Below are positions 18,432 through 26,876 of a DNA stretch of 64,000 nt, one piece after another. Position numbers and translations under genes: made by a program. This DNA is from JAJZVS01 sp963708095 (GTDB taxonomy: Bacteria; Pseudomonadota; Alphaproteobacteria; Acetobacterales; Acetobacteraceae). Below the pieces are notes generated by a model. That model did no database searches. It saw only the letters and a list, made by a program, of their open reading frames with translations, and had not been told where the DNA came from. Numbering within the stretch: position 1 is the first letter of the stretch; each line of letters begins with the position of its first letter. The stretch is from assembly GCA_963708095.1 (NCBI GenBank), contig OY970182.1, forward strand, positions 2,976,001-3,040,000. The letters run 5' to 3'.

Positions 18432-19427
18432 ATGCAGATGCGTCCCTTGGGCCGAACCGGTCTTTCCGTCTCCGTTCTCGGCTTCGGCTGCGGCGCGGTG
18501 GGCGGCCTGATGGTCCGCGGCGCGGCGGCGGACCGGGAGCGCGCGGTGGCCATGGCGATCGACGCCGGCGTGACTTATTTCGACACCGCACCGCAATACG
18601 GAGACGGCGTATCGGAGACGCATCTCGGCCAGGTGCTGGCGAAGCTGAAGCCGGACGTGCGGGTCGGCACCAAGGTGCGGCTTGCAGATGCCGACCGGGG
18701 CGATATCGGCGCCGCTGTTGCGGCGTCGCTGGAGGCCAGCCTGCGCCGGCTGGGGCGCGACCATGTCGATCTGTTCCAGTTGCACAACCCGATCACGGAA
18801 GCGGACGCTCCTGGCACCCTCGCGGCCCGGCGCGTGCTGGAGGAGGTCGTGCCGGCGTTTGAACGGCTGGTCGCCGCCGGCAAGACGCGGTTCTTCGGCA
18901 TCACCGCGATCGGCGAGACGCCTGCCGTGCTGCGGGTGGTCGATTCCGGGCGGATGTTCACCGGGCAGGTGAGCTACAACCTGCTCAATCCCTCGGCCGG
19001 GTTCCGTCTGCCGGCGGGCTATCCGGCGCAGGATTACGATCTGCTGCTGCAGCGGATGGCGGCCGCCGGGATGGGTGCGATCGGCATCCGCGCGCTCGCC
19101 GGCGGGGCGCTGAGCGGTGAGGCGGTGCGGCACGCGATCGCCAGCCCGCCGCCGGCACCGATCGGCTCGGCGCAGAACTACGAGGCGGACCTTGCCCGCG
19201 CCCGCCGGCTGGCCCCGCTGGCGACGGAGGGGCACGCGGCGAGCCTGGCGGAAGCGGCGCTGCGCTTCGTGATCGGGCAGCCGGCGCTCAGCACGGCGCT
19301 GATCGGGATCGCGACGGTCGAGCAGTTCGCCGCCGCCCTCGCCGCGGTCGCCAAGGGCCCGCTGCCGGCGGCCGCGCTCGATCGGACGGCGGCGCTTTGG
19401 GCCGGCTTCGCCGGCGAGGCACGGTAG
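18432..19427 (+). CDS. Aldo/keto reductase
   Basis: NAD(P)H-dependent oxidoreductase of 331 residues with a TIM-barrel fold. The catalytic tetrad is visible: Asp and Tyr in YFDTAPQYGDG, Lys in RVGTKVRL, His in LFQLHNPIT. The C-terminal segment STALIGIATVEQFAAALA is the usual cofactor-proximal region. AGGAGG lies just before ATG. Substrate is not predictable; the subgroup resembles bacterial reductases acting on sugars or small aldehydes. It converges on the LysR gene and a second aldo/keto reductase lies 1.1 kb away in the same orientation. Confidence 0.9.
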   Translation: MQMRPLGRTGLSVSVLGFGCGAVGGLMVRGAAADRERAVAMAIDAGVTYFDTAPQYGDGVSETHLGQVLAKLKPDVRVGTKVRLADADRGDIGAAVAASLEASLRRLGRDHVDLFQLHNPITEADAPGTLAARRVLEEVVPAFERLVAAGKTRFFGITAIGETPAVLRVVDSGRMFTGQVSYNLLNPSAGFRLPAGYPAQDYDLLLQRMAAAGMGAIGIRALAGGALSGEAVRHAIASPPPAPIGSAQNYEADLARARRLAPLATEGHAASLAEAALRFVIGQPALSTALIGIATVEQFAAALAAVAKGPLPAAALDRTAALWAGFAGEAR

Positions 19428-19477
19428 CCGTCCTTCACCGCCTCCCCCTGGGGACGGGGAAAAGGTACCCGCATCCG

Positions 19478-20401
19478 TCAGGGCACGGGCGAAGGGAGGT
19501 CCGGCTCCCGACCAGCGCCGTTCAGCAGATCCAGGAAGGCCTGCGGTGCGGGGTCGGCCGGGACCGGCTCGGCCCCCGCGCCGGCCGCGTAGGCCACCAC
19601 CAGTTCCCAGCACAGTTCCGGTCCGGCCAGTTCGGCCACGCCGACCGAGGGACGGCGGGCGCGCGCGATCGCCTCGGGGATCAGAGCGATGCCGAGGCCG
19701 CGGCCGACCAGGTCGAGCAGAGTCTCGAGGTCGCTGACCTCGAAAGCGATGCGCCGCTCGACCCCGGCTTCGAGGAAGCCGCGATCGACCAGTCGGCGGG
19801 TCCCCCACTCCGGCTCGAAATCGACGAACGCCGCGTCCTGCAGCTCCGCGAACGTCACGTCCCGCCGCCCGTCGAGCGGATGGCCCGGCGCGCAGGCCAC
19901 CATCAGCGCCTCGCAGGCGATCAGCCTGGTGGCGACGTCTGCCGGCGGTTCGCCGAGCGGTAGGAAGGCGAGATCGAGCCGCCCGCTGCGCACCCTGTCC
20001 AGCAAGTCCGCGGCGCTGCCCTGGCAAAGCCGGACCTCGACGTCGGGATGGGCGGCATGGAAGCGCGCCAGCAGTGGCGGCAGGTCGAGGAAGGCAGGCA
20101 GGCTCTGCACGGTGCCGATGCCGAGCGTGCCGCGGCGCAGGCCCTGCACCGCCGCCACGGCGCTGCGCGCGTCGCGCACCGCCTCCAGCGCGAGCCGCGC
20201 CTTGCCGAGCAGCGCCTTGCCCGCCGCCGTCAGCCGCACCTGGCGGGTGTTGCGGACGAACAGCCGGGCATCGAGATCGGATTCCAACTGGCGGATCGAG
20301 TTGGAGAGCGCCGACTGGACGATGTTCACCCGGCGCGCGGCGCGGGTGAAATGCTGCTCCTCGGCAACCGCGACGAAATGCTGCAACTGCCGGAATTCCA
20401 T
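19478..20401 (-). CDS. LysR-family transcriptional regulator
   Basis: A 307-residue LysR protein. The winged HTH is at the N-terminus (MEFRQLQHFVAVAEEQHFTR, then AARRVNIVQSALSNSIRQLE) and the two-lobe effector domain follows, with GTLGIGTVQSLPAFLDLPPL. ATG 20401 aligns with the standard LysR start; the open frame continues to 20470 but would add 23 non-conserved residues. It is divergent from the aldo/keto reductase at 20509 across a 107-bp gap containing palindromic sites, so that gene and itself are the likely targets. The effector is unknown. Confidence 0.92.
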   Translation of the reverse strand: MEFRQLQHFVAVAEEQHFTRAARRVNIVQSALSNSIRQLESDLDARLFVRNTRQVRLTAAGKALLGKARLALEAVRDARSAVAAVQGLRRGTLGIGTVQSLPAFLDLPPLLARFHAAHPDVEVRLCQGSAADLLDRVRSGRLDLAFLPLGEPPADVATRLIACEALMVACAPGHPLDGRRDVTFAELQDAAFVDFEPEWGTRRLVDRGFLEAGVERRIAFEVSDLETLLDLVGRGLGIALIPEAIARARRPSVGVAELAGPELCWELVVAYAAGAGAEPVPADPAPQAFLDLLNGAGREPDLPSPVP

Positions 20402-20415
20402 GGACACCACCTCGA

Positions 20416-20445
20416 TTGATCTGCACAATCGCTGAATGTGATCAA
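20416..20445. promoter_or_regulatory. Candidate LysR operator in divergent intergenic region
   Basis: TTGATC at 20416-20421 and GATCAA at 20440-20445 form an inverted repeat, and the inner ATTG...CAAT at 20415-20430 is also dyadic. The AT-rich patch TGATCAATATATTCCA next to it stands out from the local base composition. Both position and symmetry fit a LysR binding region controlling the divergent genes. Confidence 0.5.
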
Positions 20446-20508
20446 TATATTCCACTTGCGCGCTGGACAACCGGTCTCATCTGGCCGGGCAACAGAGGAG
20501 TTGCCCCC

Positions 20509-21546
20509 ATGGACCAGACCATCGCTTCCCGCACCACGTCCCTACCGACAACCCGGCTCGGCCGCACCGATATGAAGATCACCCGCGTGGGCTTCGGCGC
20601 CTGGGCGATCGGCGGCCCGGACTGGGCGGTGGGCTGGGGCGCACAGGACGACCGCGAGTCGGTCGCCGCCATCCGCCACGCGCTGGCGCGCGGGATCAAC
20701 TGGATCGACACCGCCGCGATCTACGGCCTCGGTCATTCGGAGGAAGTGGTGCGGCAGGCGCTGGCGGAGGTTCCGGCCGCCGAGCGGCCCTACGTGTTCA
20801 CCAAATGCGGCCTGGTGTGGGACGAGAACGATCGCCAGGCGCCGCCGCGCCAGGTCGGCGCTCCGGCCAGCCTGCGGCGCGAGGTGGAAGCCTCGCTGCG
20901 CCGGCTGGGCGTGGAGCGGATCGACCTCTACCAGATGCACTGGCCGGCAGAAGATGGCACGCCGCTCGACGCGTATTGGGAAACCCTGCTCGACCTGAAG
21001 CGGGAGGGGAAGGTGCGCGCGGTCGGGCTTTCCAACCACAACGCGACCCAACTGGAAGCGGCCGAGCGGCTCGGCCATGTGGACACCTTGCAGCCGCCGT
21101 TCTCGGCGATCCGCCGCGCCGTCGCCGCGGCCGAGCTGCCGTGGTGCCACGCGCACGGGACCGGGGTGATCGTCTATTCCCCGATGCAGTCCGGCCTGCT
21201 GACGGGACGCTTCACCGAGGCGCGCACGCGCGCCCTGCCGCAGAACGACTGGCGGTCGCGCAACGCGGAATATGCGGGCGAGAAACTGGCGCGGAATCTG
21301 CGGCTGGCCGACGCGCTGAGGCCGATCGCCGAGCGGTATTCCAGCAGCGTCGCCGCGGTTGCGGTCGCCTGGACCCTGGCCTGGCCCGGGGTGACCGGGG
21401 CGATCGTCGGCGCGCGCAGCCCGGCCCAGGTGGATGGCTGGCTCGACGCGGCGCGGCTCGTGCTGACGCAGAATGATCTTGACGAGGTCGCGCGCGCCCT
21501 TCAGCAGACTGGTGCCGGCAGCGGCCCGTTCGCGCCGGCGCGCTGA
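20509..21546 (+). CDS. Aldo/keto reductase (YajO/Tas-like group)
   Basis: A 345-residue NAD(P)H-dependent aldo/keto reductase. The tetrad residues appear in WIDTAAIYGLGHSEEVV (Asp, Tyr), VFTKCGLVW (Lys) and LYQMHWPAED (His), and the C-terminal GVTGAIVGARSPAQVDGWL is typical of the group that includes dehydrogenases annotated as L-glyceraldehyde 3-phosphate or perakine reductase-like. AGAGGAG lies 10 bases before the chosen ATG. It is divergent from a LysR gene and probably regulated by it. A flavin reductase gene begins ~100 bp downstream in the same direction and may share the transcript. Confidence 0.91.
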   Translation: MDQTIASRTTSLPTTRLGRTDMKITRVGFGAWAIGGPDWAVGWGAQDDRESVAAIRHALARGINWIDTAAIYGLGHSEEVVRQALAEVPAAERPYVFTKCGLVWDENDRQAPPRQVGAPASLRREVEASLRRLGVERIDLYQMHWPAEDGTPLDAYWETLLDLKREGKVRAVGLSNHNATQLEAAERLGHVDTLQPPFSAIRRAVAAAELPWCHAHGTGVIVYSPMQSGLLTGRFTEARTRALPQNDWRSRNAEYAGEKLARNLRLADALRPIAERYSSSVAAVAVAWTLAWPGVTGAIVGARSPAQVDGWLDAARLVLTQNDLDEVARALQQTGAGSGPFAPAR

Positions 21547-21648
21547 ACGCCTGCGAGCGGCTGCACGTCGGCCGCGAGGGCGGGCGTTTCTGGTCTGGTT
21601 CGTTTCACGCGCTGCGGCGGCCGTCCGGTCCCGGCCGCCGCGGGGCCA

Positions 21649-22242
21649 ATGGGGGGGATGGCACCGATGGAGATGCTGATCGCGCACACGCGGCTGCTCG
21701 GCCTGTGCGGCAGCCTGCGCAGGGAATCCTATTCACGCGCCGTCCTGCATGGGCTGGAGCCGAGGCTGCCCGCGGGGACGGTGCTCGACGGCCACGACCT
21801 GCGGCTGCCGCTGTACGACGAGGACGAGGACGGGCCGGCGACTCCCGGTCAGGTGCGCGCGTTCCGGCAGTTGATCGCCGATTGCGACGGGCTGCTGATT
21901 GTCACGCCCGAGTATAATCACGGCATTCCCGGGGTGTTGAAGAACGCGCTCGACTGGGCGTCGCGGCCGTACGGGGAATGCGTGCTGATCGACAAGCCGG
22001 CGCTGATCATTTCCACCTCGCCGGGCTTCGTCGGCGGAGCGCGGGCGCAGGCGCAGATAAACGAGACCTTGCTCTCGTGCCAGGTACGCATCGTGACGGG
22101 GCCGCAGGTGGTGATCGGCAATATTGCCGAGAAGATCCGCGACGGGCGGCTCGTCGACGAGCCCACCTTGCGGTTCGCCGCCGCGGCGGTCGACCGGCTG
22201 CTGGCGATCTGCCACGATATGCGCCGTTCGGTCCCTGCCTGA
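21649..22242 (+). CDS. NADPH-dependent FMN reductase family protein
   Basis: Flavodoxin-like reductase of 197 residues. LLGLCGSLRRESYSRAVLHG is the phosphate-binding loop region and TPEYNHGIPGVLKNALDWAS is the family hallmark (ArsH/ChrR/azoreductase-like YieF group). These enzymes reduce FMN, quinones or metals such as chromate with NAD(P)H. Three in-frame ATGs (21649, 21658, 21667) precede the conserved region and cannot be separated by ribosome sites. It may be co-transcribed with the preceding aldo/keto reductase, both being redox enzymes. Confidence 0.9.
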   Translation: MGGMAPMEMLIAHTRLLGLCGSLRRESYSRAVLHGLEPRLPAGTVLDGHDLRLPLYDEDEDGPATPGQVRAFRQLIADCDGLLIVTPEYNHGIPGVLKNALDWASRPYGECVLIDKPALIISTSPGFVGGARAQAQINETLLSCQVRIVTGPQVVIGNIAEKIRDGRLVDEPTLRFAAAAVDRLLAICHDMRRSVPA

Positions 22243-22380
22243 TCGGAACGGGGGCGCGCGCCGCCTCTGCATGCCTGCCGGCGCGTTGCGAATGCGTGCG
22301 AAACGGGGCGATTTTTCGTCACTTCCCGCAAAACCCCGTGCTATAGGAGCGCCCATCCGGTCACTTTTGGAGGAAAGCCC

Positions 22381-23001
22381 GTGCGCGCGTTCGTACTGTC
22401 TCTGCTGGCCGCACCCCTGGCGCTGGCGACGGTGCCCGCGCTGGCGCAGAACGCGCCGTCTGCGAGCCAGATCATCGACTCCCTCAAGCCGCATGGCGAC
22501 CTGACCGCCGGCGGCACCCGCGGCATCCGCCTCGTCGCGCCGGGTCAGTCCGCGGCGCAGCCGGTGGCGATGTCGCAGGTGCCGGCGCGGACGAATTCGG
22601 GGATGCACGTGGCGCACCACGCCTCGGTGGCAAGCAGTGCGTCCGCGGGCGCGCCGTCGGTCAACCTGACGGTCGATTTCGCCACCGGCTCGGCGGAGCT
22701 GACGCCGCAGGCACGGCAGACGCTCGACCAGCTCGGCAAGGCGCTGAGCAGTCAGGATCTCGGGAAATACCGGTTCCGGATCGAAGGCCATACCGACACG
22801 GTAGGCTCGGCGGCAACCAACCTGACCTTGTCGCAGCAGCGGGCCCAGGCGGTGGCGGCGTATCTGGAACGCACCTACGCCATCGCCCCCACCCGGCTGC
22901 AGCCGATCGGCATGGGCGAGCAGGGGCTGCTGGTCCGGACGCCGCCGCAAACGCCGGATGCACGTAACCGCCGGGTCGAAGTGATCAATCTCGGAGCCTG
23001 A
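22381..23001 (+). CDS. OmpA-family outer-membrane/peptidoglycan-binding protein
   Basis: Protein of 206 residues with a clear Sec signal peptide (RAFVLSLLAAPLALATVPAL then AQN, likely cleavage after ALA) and a C-terminal OmpA-like domain (~93-206): VDFATGSAELTPQARQTLDQ, IEGHTDTVGSAATNLTLSQQ, RRVEVINL. The domain binds diaminopimelate in peptidoglycan. The middle region is Ala/Ser-rich linker and there is no beta-barrel domain, so it is a small periplasmic or outer-membrane-associated protein. It starts with GTG after a strong GGAGGA. The next gene begins 22 bp downstream. Confidence 0.9.
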   Translation: MRAFVLSLLAAPLALATVPALAQNAPSASQIIDSLKPHGDLTAGGTRGIRLVAPGQSAAQPVAMSQVPARTNSGMHVAHHASVASSASAGAPSVNLTVDFATGSAELTPQARQTLDQLGKALSSQDLGKYRFRIEGHTDTVGSAATNLTLSQQRAQAVAAYLERTYAIAPTRLQPIGMGEQGLLVRTPPQTPDARNRRVEVINLGA

Positions 23002-23023
23002 CGGCCCTTCGGACCCCGAACGC

Positions 23024-24172
23024 GTGCGCGACCCGTCAGACCCGGCCGACGCGCGCCTGATCAGGCGCGCGGGCGGTGCGGTGCGGCCGCGGGTGCCGTC
23101 CGCCGACCCGGACGACACCGTACGGCTGAAGCGACCGTTCCGGGCGGGCACGGCCGGCCTCTCCCCGCTGCTGCCCTGGATCGGGGGGGGCGCCCTCGGG
23201 CTGCTGCTGGCCGCGGTGCTCGCCTGGGTACTGTGGCCGGGGCCGCGGCACGTCCTCCCGTCGCCGATCCACCCACCGCCCGCCGCCGCGCCGCTTGTTG
23301 CTGCGCCACCTGCTGCACCGGGCCGCATCAGCGGATCCGCTCCCCCCGCCGCCGCGCCGGCGACGACCGCGGCGCCGGCGCCGGCCTTTGCCATCAGGAC
23401 CGCCACCCGGCAGCAGATCCTGGCGGCGACACCGACCACGCTCGCGGTGTTCCGCTACGCAAGCAATCTGAATATCGTGGTGCTGGACTTCCCCACCCTG
23501 CGCGAACAGGGGCTGATGCTCGACCGGGTCGCCGCGCTGGTGGAAAAAGCCGGCCTGCCGCGCGACCGGGTGGTATCCTGGCCGGAGCTGGAAGCGGTGA
23601 TCCACGCCCATGGCGACACGATCGCCACCTATTATTACGGCCACGACTATTCCGCCGCCGCGCTCGCCCGCTTCTTCGCGCTGGCGGAACGGGACCACCG
23701 CCGGCTCAATCCGGAGGAACAGGCGCTGCACGCGCTGCTCGACCAGCTCGGCTGGCTGCGGCCGGGGGTGGTTGCCGGGTTGATCACGCTGCCGCGAGTC
23801 GGCGCCAACCGCTACGTCACCGCCGCCGCCTGCGACGTCATCCTGACCCACGAACTGTCGCACGGAGAATTTTTCAGCAATCCGGCCTACGCCGCCTATG
23901 TGCAGCGGTTCTGGGACCGGGAGCTCACCGCGGCGCAACGCGCGGGCATGCGCCGGTTCCTCGCTTCTGAGGAATACGACATCCACAGCCACGAAGTGGT
24001 GGTGAACGAAATGCAGGCCTACCTGATGTTCACCCGCGCCCCGGAATTCTTCCGCGCCACCGATATCGGCATCACCCCGGCCGAGCGCGTGCGGCTGGAA
24101 AAAACGTTCCTGGCCGGAATGCCCCCGGGCTGGCTGCGCGACCGGCTGGCGGCCCTGAACGCGGAACACTGA
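23024..24172 (+). CDS. Membrane-anchored putative zinc peptidase with HExxH motif
   Basis: A 382-residue protein. Residues ~1-48 are cytosolic and charged, one transmembrane helix follows (LPWIGGGALGLLLAAVLAWV), then a Pro/Ala linker and a periplasmic domain from ~120. That domain contains H276-E-L-S-H280 in ILTHELSHGEFF and a later E329 in VVVNEMQAYLMF, consistent with a zinc-dependent peptidase-like fold, though activity is unproven. The fold includes YYYGHDYSAAALARFFALAE. I do not recognise a named family. It starts at GTG 22 bp after the OmpA-like gene, so the two may form an envelope-remodelling operon: one binding peptidoglycan, one acting on a wall-associated protein. That link is inference. 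Confidence 0.75.
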   Translation: MRDPSDPADARLIRRAGGAVRPRVPSADPDDTVRLKRPFRAGTAGLSPLLPWIGGGALGLLLAAVLAWVLWPGPRHVLPSPIHPPPAAAPLVAAPPAAPGRISGSAPPAAAPATTAAPAPAFAIRTATRQQILAATPTTLAVFRYASNLNIVVLDFPTLREQGLMLDRVAALVEKAGLPRDRVVSWPELEAVIHAHGDTIATYYYGHDYSAAALARFFALAERDHRRLNPEEQALHALLDQLGWLRPGVVAGLITLPRVGANRYVTAAACDVILTHELSHGEFFSNPAYAAYVQRFWDRELTAAQRAGMRRFLASEEYDIHSHEVVVNEMQAYLMFTRAPEFFRATDIGITPAERVRLEKTFLAGMPPGWLRDRLAALNAEH

Positions 24173-24293
24173 GGGGGCGGCCGGGGGTTCGGCTCGCCGA
24201 AAGCGCGGCCAGAGGGTTTCCCCGGTCCGGATAGCACGGCAGGAACGCATCCCCTGCCCTGCGTGCGATGAGCCAGACCTTCGGACCTCGGCA

Positions 24294-25529
24294 TTACCGG
24301 CTCGCCAGCGCTGCGGCGGCCGCCAGCGCCGCCGCAGCGACGATCGACGGGACCAGGAAACTGCCCAGCCGATCGGACAGGGCGCCGGCGAAGCTGGGGC
24401 CGAGGATCTGCCCCAGCCCGAAAGCGCTGGTCATCAGCGCCAGCACCTGCCGCGCGTCGCCGCGGGCGAGTTCCCGCCCGCGCACCAACCCGAGCGCCGT
24501 CAGCCCCATGAAGGTCCCGCCCACCAGGACGGCGGCGAGGAACACGCCCGCCGTGCTCGGCCAGGCGACGCTGGCGAGGACGCCGAGCGCCTCCGTCAGC
24601 GCCGCCAGCGCAAACGCCGCCGGGATGCCGATCCGGCGCGCCAACGCGCTCCACAGCGCCACCGACGGTGCCGCGGCCAGGCCGAAGACCACCCAAACCA
24701 CCGGTTCCAGCGGGCGCAGCGCCGGGGTGCCGCGTACGATGGCGACCAGGAACGTCGCGGTGATGACGTAGCCGAAGCCGAACAGCCCGTAGGCGAGGGC
24801 CAGGCCGAGCAGGCGCCGGTCGAGGGGGCTCCGGTCGGGGGGGCTCCGGTCGATGGAAGGCGCTTCGGCGGGGCGCAGGTCGGCCGGGACGGCGGCGATC
24901 GCGGTGGCGATCGGGGGTGAGCCGGACGCGGCGGGGATCAGCCATCCCGCGGCAAGCGCACCGAACGCCGACAGCCCGCCGCTCGCCAGCCACAGCGCCG
25001 GCCACGCACCCCCGGCCGCTTGCAGCACCGAGACCAGCAGCGCCGAGGCGGCGACGCCGCTGCCGACGCCGGCGAACAGGAGAGCGGAAAGATCGGACCG
25101 CCCGGCCTCGGCAAGAAACTCCAGCACGATGGCGGAGACGAGGATCAGCACCACCGCGCTCGCGACCCCGCCGGCGAAACGCAGCGCCAGGAACGCGGGG
25201 AGGGCTGCGGTGAGGCCCATCGCCCCCGTCGTGACGGCGCTGCCCCCGAGCCCGGCCAACAGCCAGGCGCGGCGTCCGCCCGGCAGCCGCCCCCGGGCGG
25301 TGAGCAGAGCGCCGGTCAGGTAGCCGGCGAAATTGGCCGAGGCGATCAGCCCGGCCGCGAATTTCGACAACCCGAGCGCCGCCATCATCGGCGGCAGGAT
25401 CGGCGTATAGACGAACCGCCCGATGCCGATCCCCACTGCCAGGGCCAGCAGCCCGCCGAGCGCCGACCGCAGCGGCGCGACATGGAGAGGTGCGATGGAC
25501 GGACGGGCGATAGCGCGCGGGCGGGTCAT
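24294..25529 (-). CDS. YbfB/YjiJ-family MFS transporter
   Basis: Major facilitator permease of 411 residues with 12 predicted helices. The N-terminal segment LALAVGIGIGRFVYTPILPP is characteristic of the YbfB/YjiJ family, and GLARGRELARGDARQVLALM-like sequence near the C-terminus also fits. A hydrophilic central loop between helices 6 and 7 contains a short in-frame 15-bp duplication (RSPPD / RSPLD). Substrates of this family are unknown; drug or metabolite export is likely. The gene is divergent from a LysR regulator across a 145-bp gap with a perfect palindrome, so it is probably that regulator's target. Confidence 0.87.
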   Translation of the reverse strand: MTRPRAIARPSIAPLHVAPLRSALGGLLALAVGIGIGRFVYTPILPPMMAALGLSKFAAGLIASANFAGYLTGALLTARGRLPGGRRAWLLAGLGGSAVTTGAMGLTAALPAFLALRFAGGVASAVVLILVSAIVLEFLAEAGRSDLSALLFAGVGSGVAASALLVSVLQAAGGAWPALWLASGGLSAFGALAAGWLIPAASGSPPIATAIAAVPADLRPAEAPSIDRSPPDRSPLDRRLLGLALAYGLFGFGYVITATFLVAIVRGTPALRPLEPVVWVVFGLAAAPSVALWSALARRIGIPAAFALAALTEALGVLASVAWPSTAGVFLAAVLVGGTFMGLTALGLVRGRELARGDARQVLALMTSAFGLGQILGPSFAGALSDRLGSFLVPSIVAAAALAAAAALASR

Positions 25530-25607
25530 GGCGTAGCTTTCCTCGGTCGGGTGGCGAGGGTGGCCTCCCTCGCCCATTCCGGGAAGCGATTGTTTGTGAT
25601 CCCGGCG

Positions 25608-25622
25608 ATCTCTCAGAGAGAT
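25608..25622. promoter_or_regulatory. Perfect palindromic operator candidate
   Basis: ATCTCTCAGAGAGAT is a 15-bp perfect palindrome (7-1-7) in the gap between the divergent MFS and LysR genes. It is nested in a wider dyad, CCGGC at 25602-25606 and GCCGG at 25627-25631. It is the obvious binding-site candidate for the adjacent LysR protein. Confidence 0.6.
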
Positions 25623-25674
25623 GATTGCCGGAGATGGGCGCCTAAGATGATCGCCGCGGGAGAGGGACGCATGG

Positions 25675-26556
25675 ATGCCGCCGACCCTGCGCCTGTTCGA
25701 AACGGTGGCCCGCCTTGGCGTGATGGGGCGGGCGGCAACCGAGCTGCACACCGTCCAATCCAACGTCACCGCCCGCATCCGCGCCCTGGAGGACACGCTG
25801 GGCTGCCGCCTGTTCGACCGCCACGCCGGCGGCGTGACCCTGACCGACGCCGGTCGCCGGCTGCTGCCCTATGCGCAGCGCATCCTGCGCCTGCTGGCGG
25901 ACGCCGCGCGGGCGGCACGCGACGACGGCACCCCGCGCGGGAGCCTGGTCATCGGCGCACTGGAAACCACGGCAGCGCTGCGCCTGGCCCCGCTGCTCGC
26001 CGCTTATGCCCAGGCTTGCCCGGAGGTCGACCTGGCCTTGCGCCCGGGAACGACGTGCGAACTGATGGACGCCGTCCGCGACGGGGCGGTGGACGGCGCC
26101 TTCGTCTGCGGCCCGGTGACTGCGCCCGGGCTTGAAGCCCGGCCGATGTTCCGCGAAGAACTGGCCGTCCTGGCCCCGCCCGGCACGCAGTCCTTCGAGG
26201 CGCTGATCGGCGCCGGCGGCGTGCGGATCGTCGTCCTGCGTGCCGGCTGCTCCTACCGCCAGCGGTTGGAGGCGCTGCTGGCGCGCCGCGGCGTGCCGGC
26301 CCCGCGGATGATGGAGTTCGGGACCCTGGAGGCGATCTTCGCCTGCGTGGTGGCGGGGCTCGGGATCACCCTGCTGCCGCGGGCGCTGGTGGGCCGGGTA
26401 TGCGCCGCCGGGCGGGTTGCCGTGCTGGCGCTGCCGCCGGGGGAGGCGCTGGTGGAGACGGTGTTCCTCCGCCGGCAGGATGCGTTCGCGTCTTCAGCCC
26501 TGACGGCGTTCCTCGACCATGCGGAACGGGCGTCAGAACTGGCCGCGGCGGCGTAG
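25675..26556 (+). CDS. LysR-family transcriptional regulator
   Basis: A 293-residue LysR regulator: N-terminal winged HTH (LRLFETVARLGVMGRAATEL, then HTVQSNVTARIRALEDTLG), and effector domain with GSLVIGALETTAALRLAPLL and GLGITLLPRALVG. The overall pattern resembles the PrtR/CidR-like or YofA-like group that controls neighbouring exporters. The start ATG gives the normal LysR N-terminus. It is divergent from the YbfB-type MFS gene and the 15-bp palindrome lies between them. Confidence 0.92.
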   Translation: MPPTLRLFETVARLGVMGRAATELHTVQSNVTARIRALEDTLGCRLFDRHAGGVTLTDAGRRLLPYAQRILRLLADAARAARDDGTPRGSLVIGALETTAALRLAPLLAAYAQACPEVDLALRPGTTCELMDAVRDGAVDGAFVCGPVTAPGLEARPMFREELAVLAPPGTQSFEALIGAGGVRIVVLRAGCSYRQRLEALLARRGVPAPRMMEFGTLEAIFACVVAGLGITLLPRALVGRVCAAGRVAVLALPPGEALVETVFLRRQDAFASSALTAFLDHAERASELAAAA

Positions 26557-26661
26557 TGGCACCACCGATGCGGCCTTCGACACGGGGCCGCGCCCGGGAC
26601 AGCTCGTCCCGGCCCTGGTCGTCGCGGACCGACAGTCCGATGTCGAGCGGCATCATACCCA

Positions 26662-26875
26662 CAGGGCAATCGCTTGAACCGGAAAATCGGCACGGGCGGC
26701 GGCTCCGCTACCTCTCCCGCCCGGCGGGAGAGGTCGCCGTGCGCAGCATGGCGGGTGAGGGTGCGACGCACGGGACCCTCACCCGGTTCGCTCCGCGAAC
26801 CGACCTCTCCCGCAGCGCGGGAGAGGTGAAGCAGCAGCAGCCCGTGCCGATTTCCCGGTTCAAGCAATTGCCCTG
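26662..26875. mobile_element. MITE-like palindromic element, ~214 bp
   Basis: Terminal inverted repeats of 35 bp match at 33 positions: the left end starts CAGGGCAATCGCTTGAACCG and the right end is its near-complement finishing at 26875. Inside are three or four nested hairpins: ACCTCTCCCGC...GCGGGAGAGGT twice (about 26710-26734 and 26803-26827), GGGTGAGGGT...ACCCTCACCC, and CGGTTCG..CGAACCG. There is no ORF. The right end touches the stop codon of the antiporter gene. The structure fits a non-autonomous miniature transposable element or a large composite extragenic palindrome. No target duplication is evident. Confidence 0.72.
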
Positions 26876-26876
26876 A

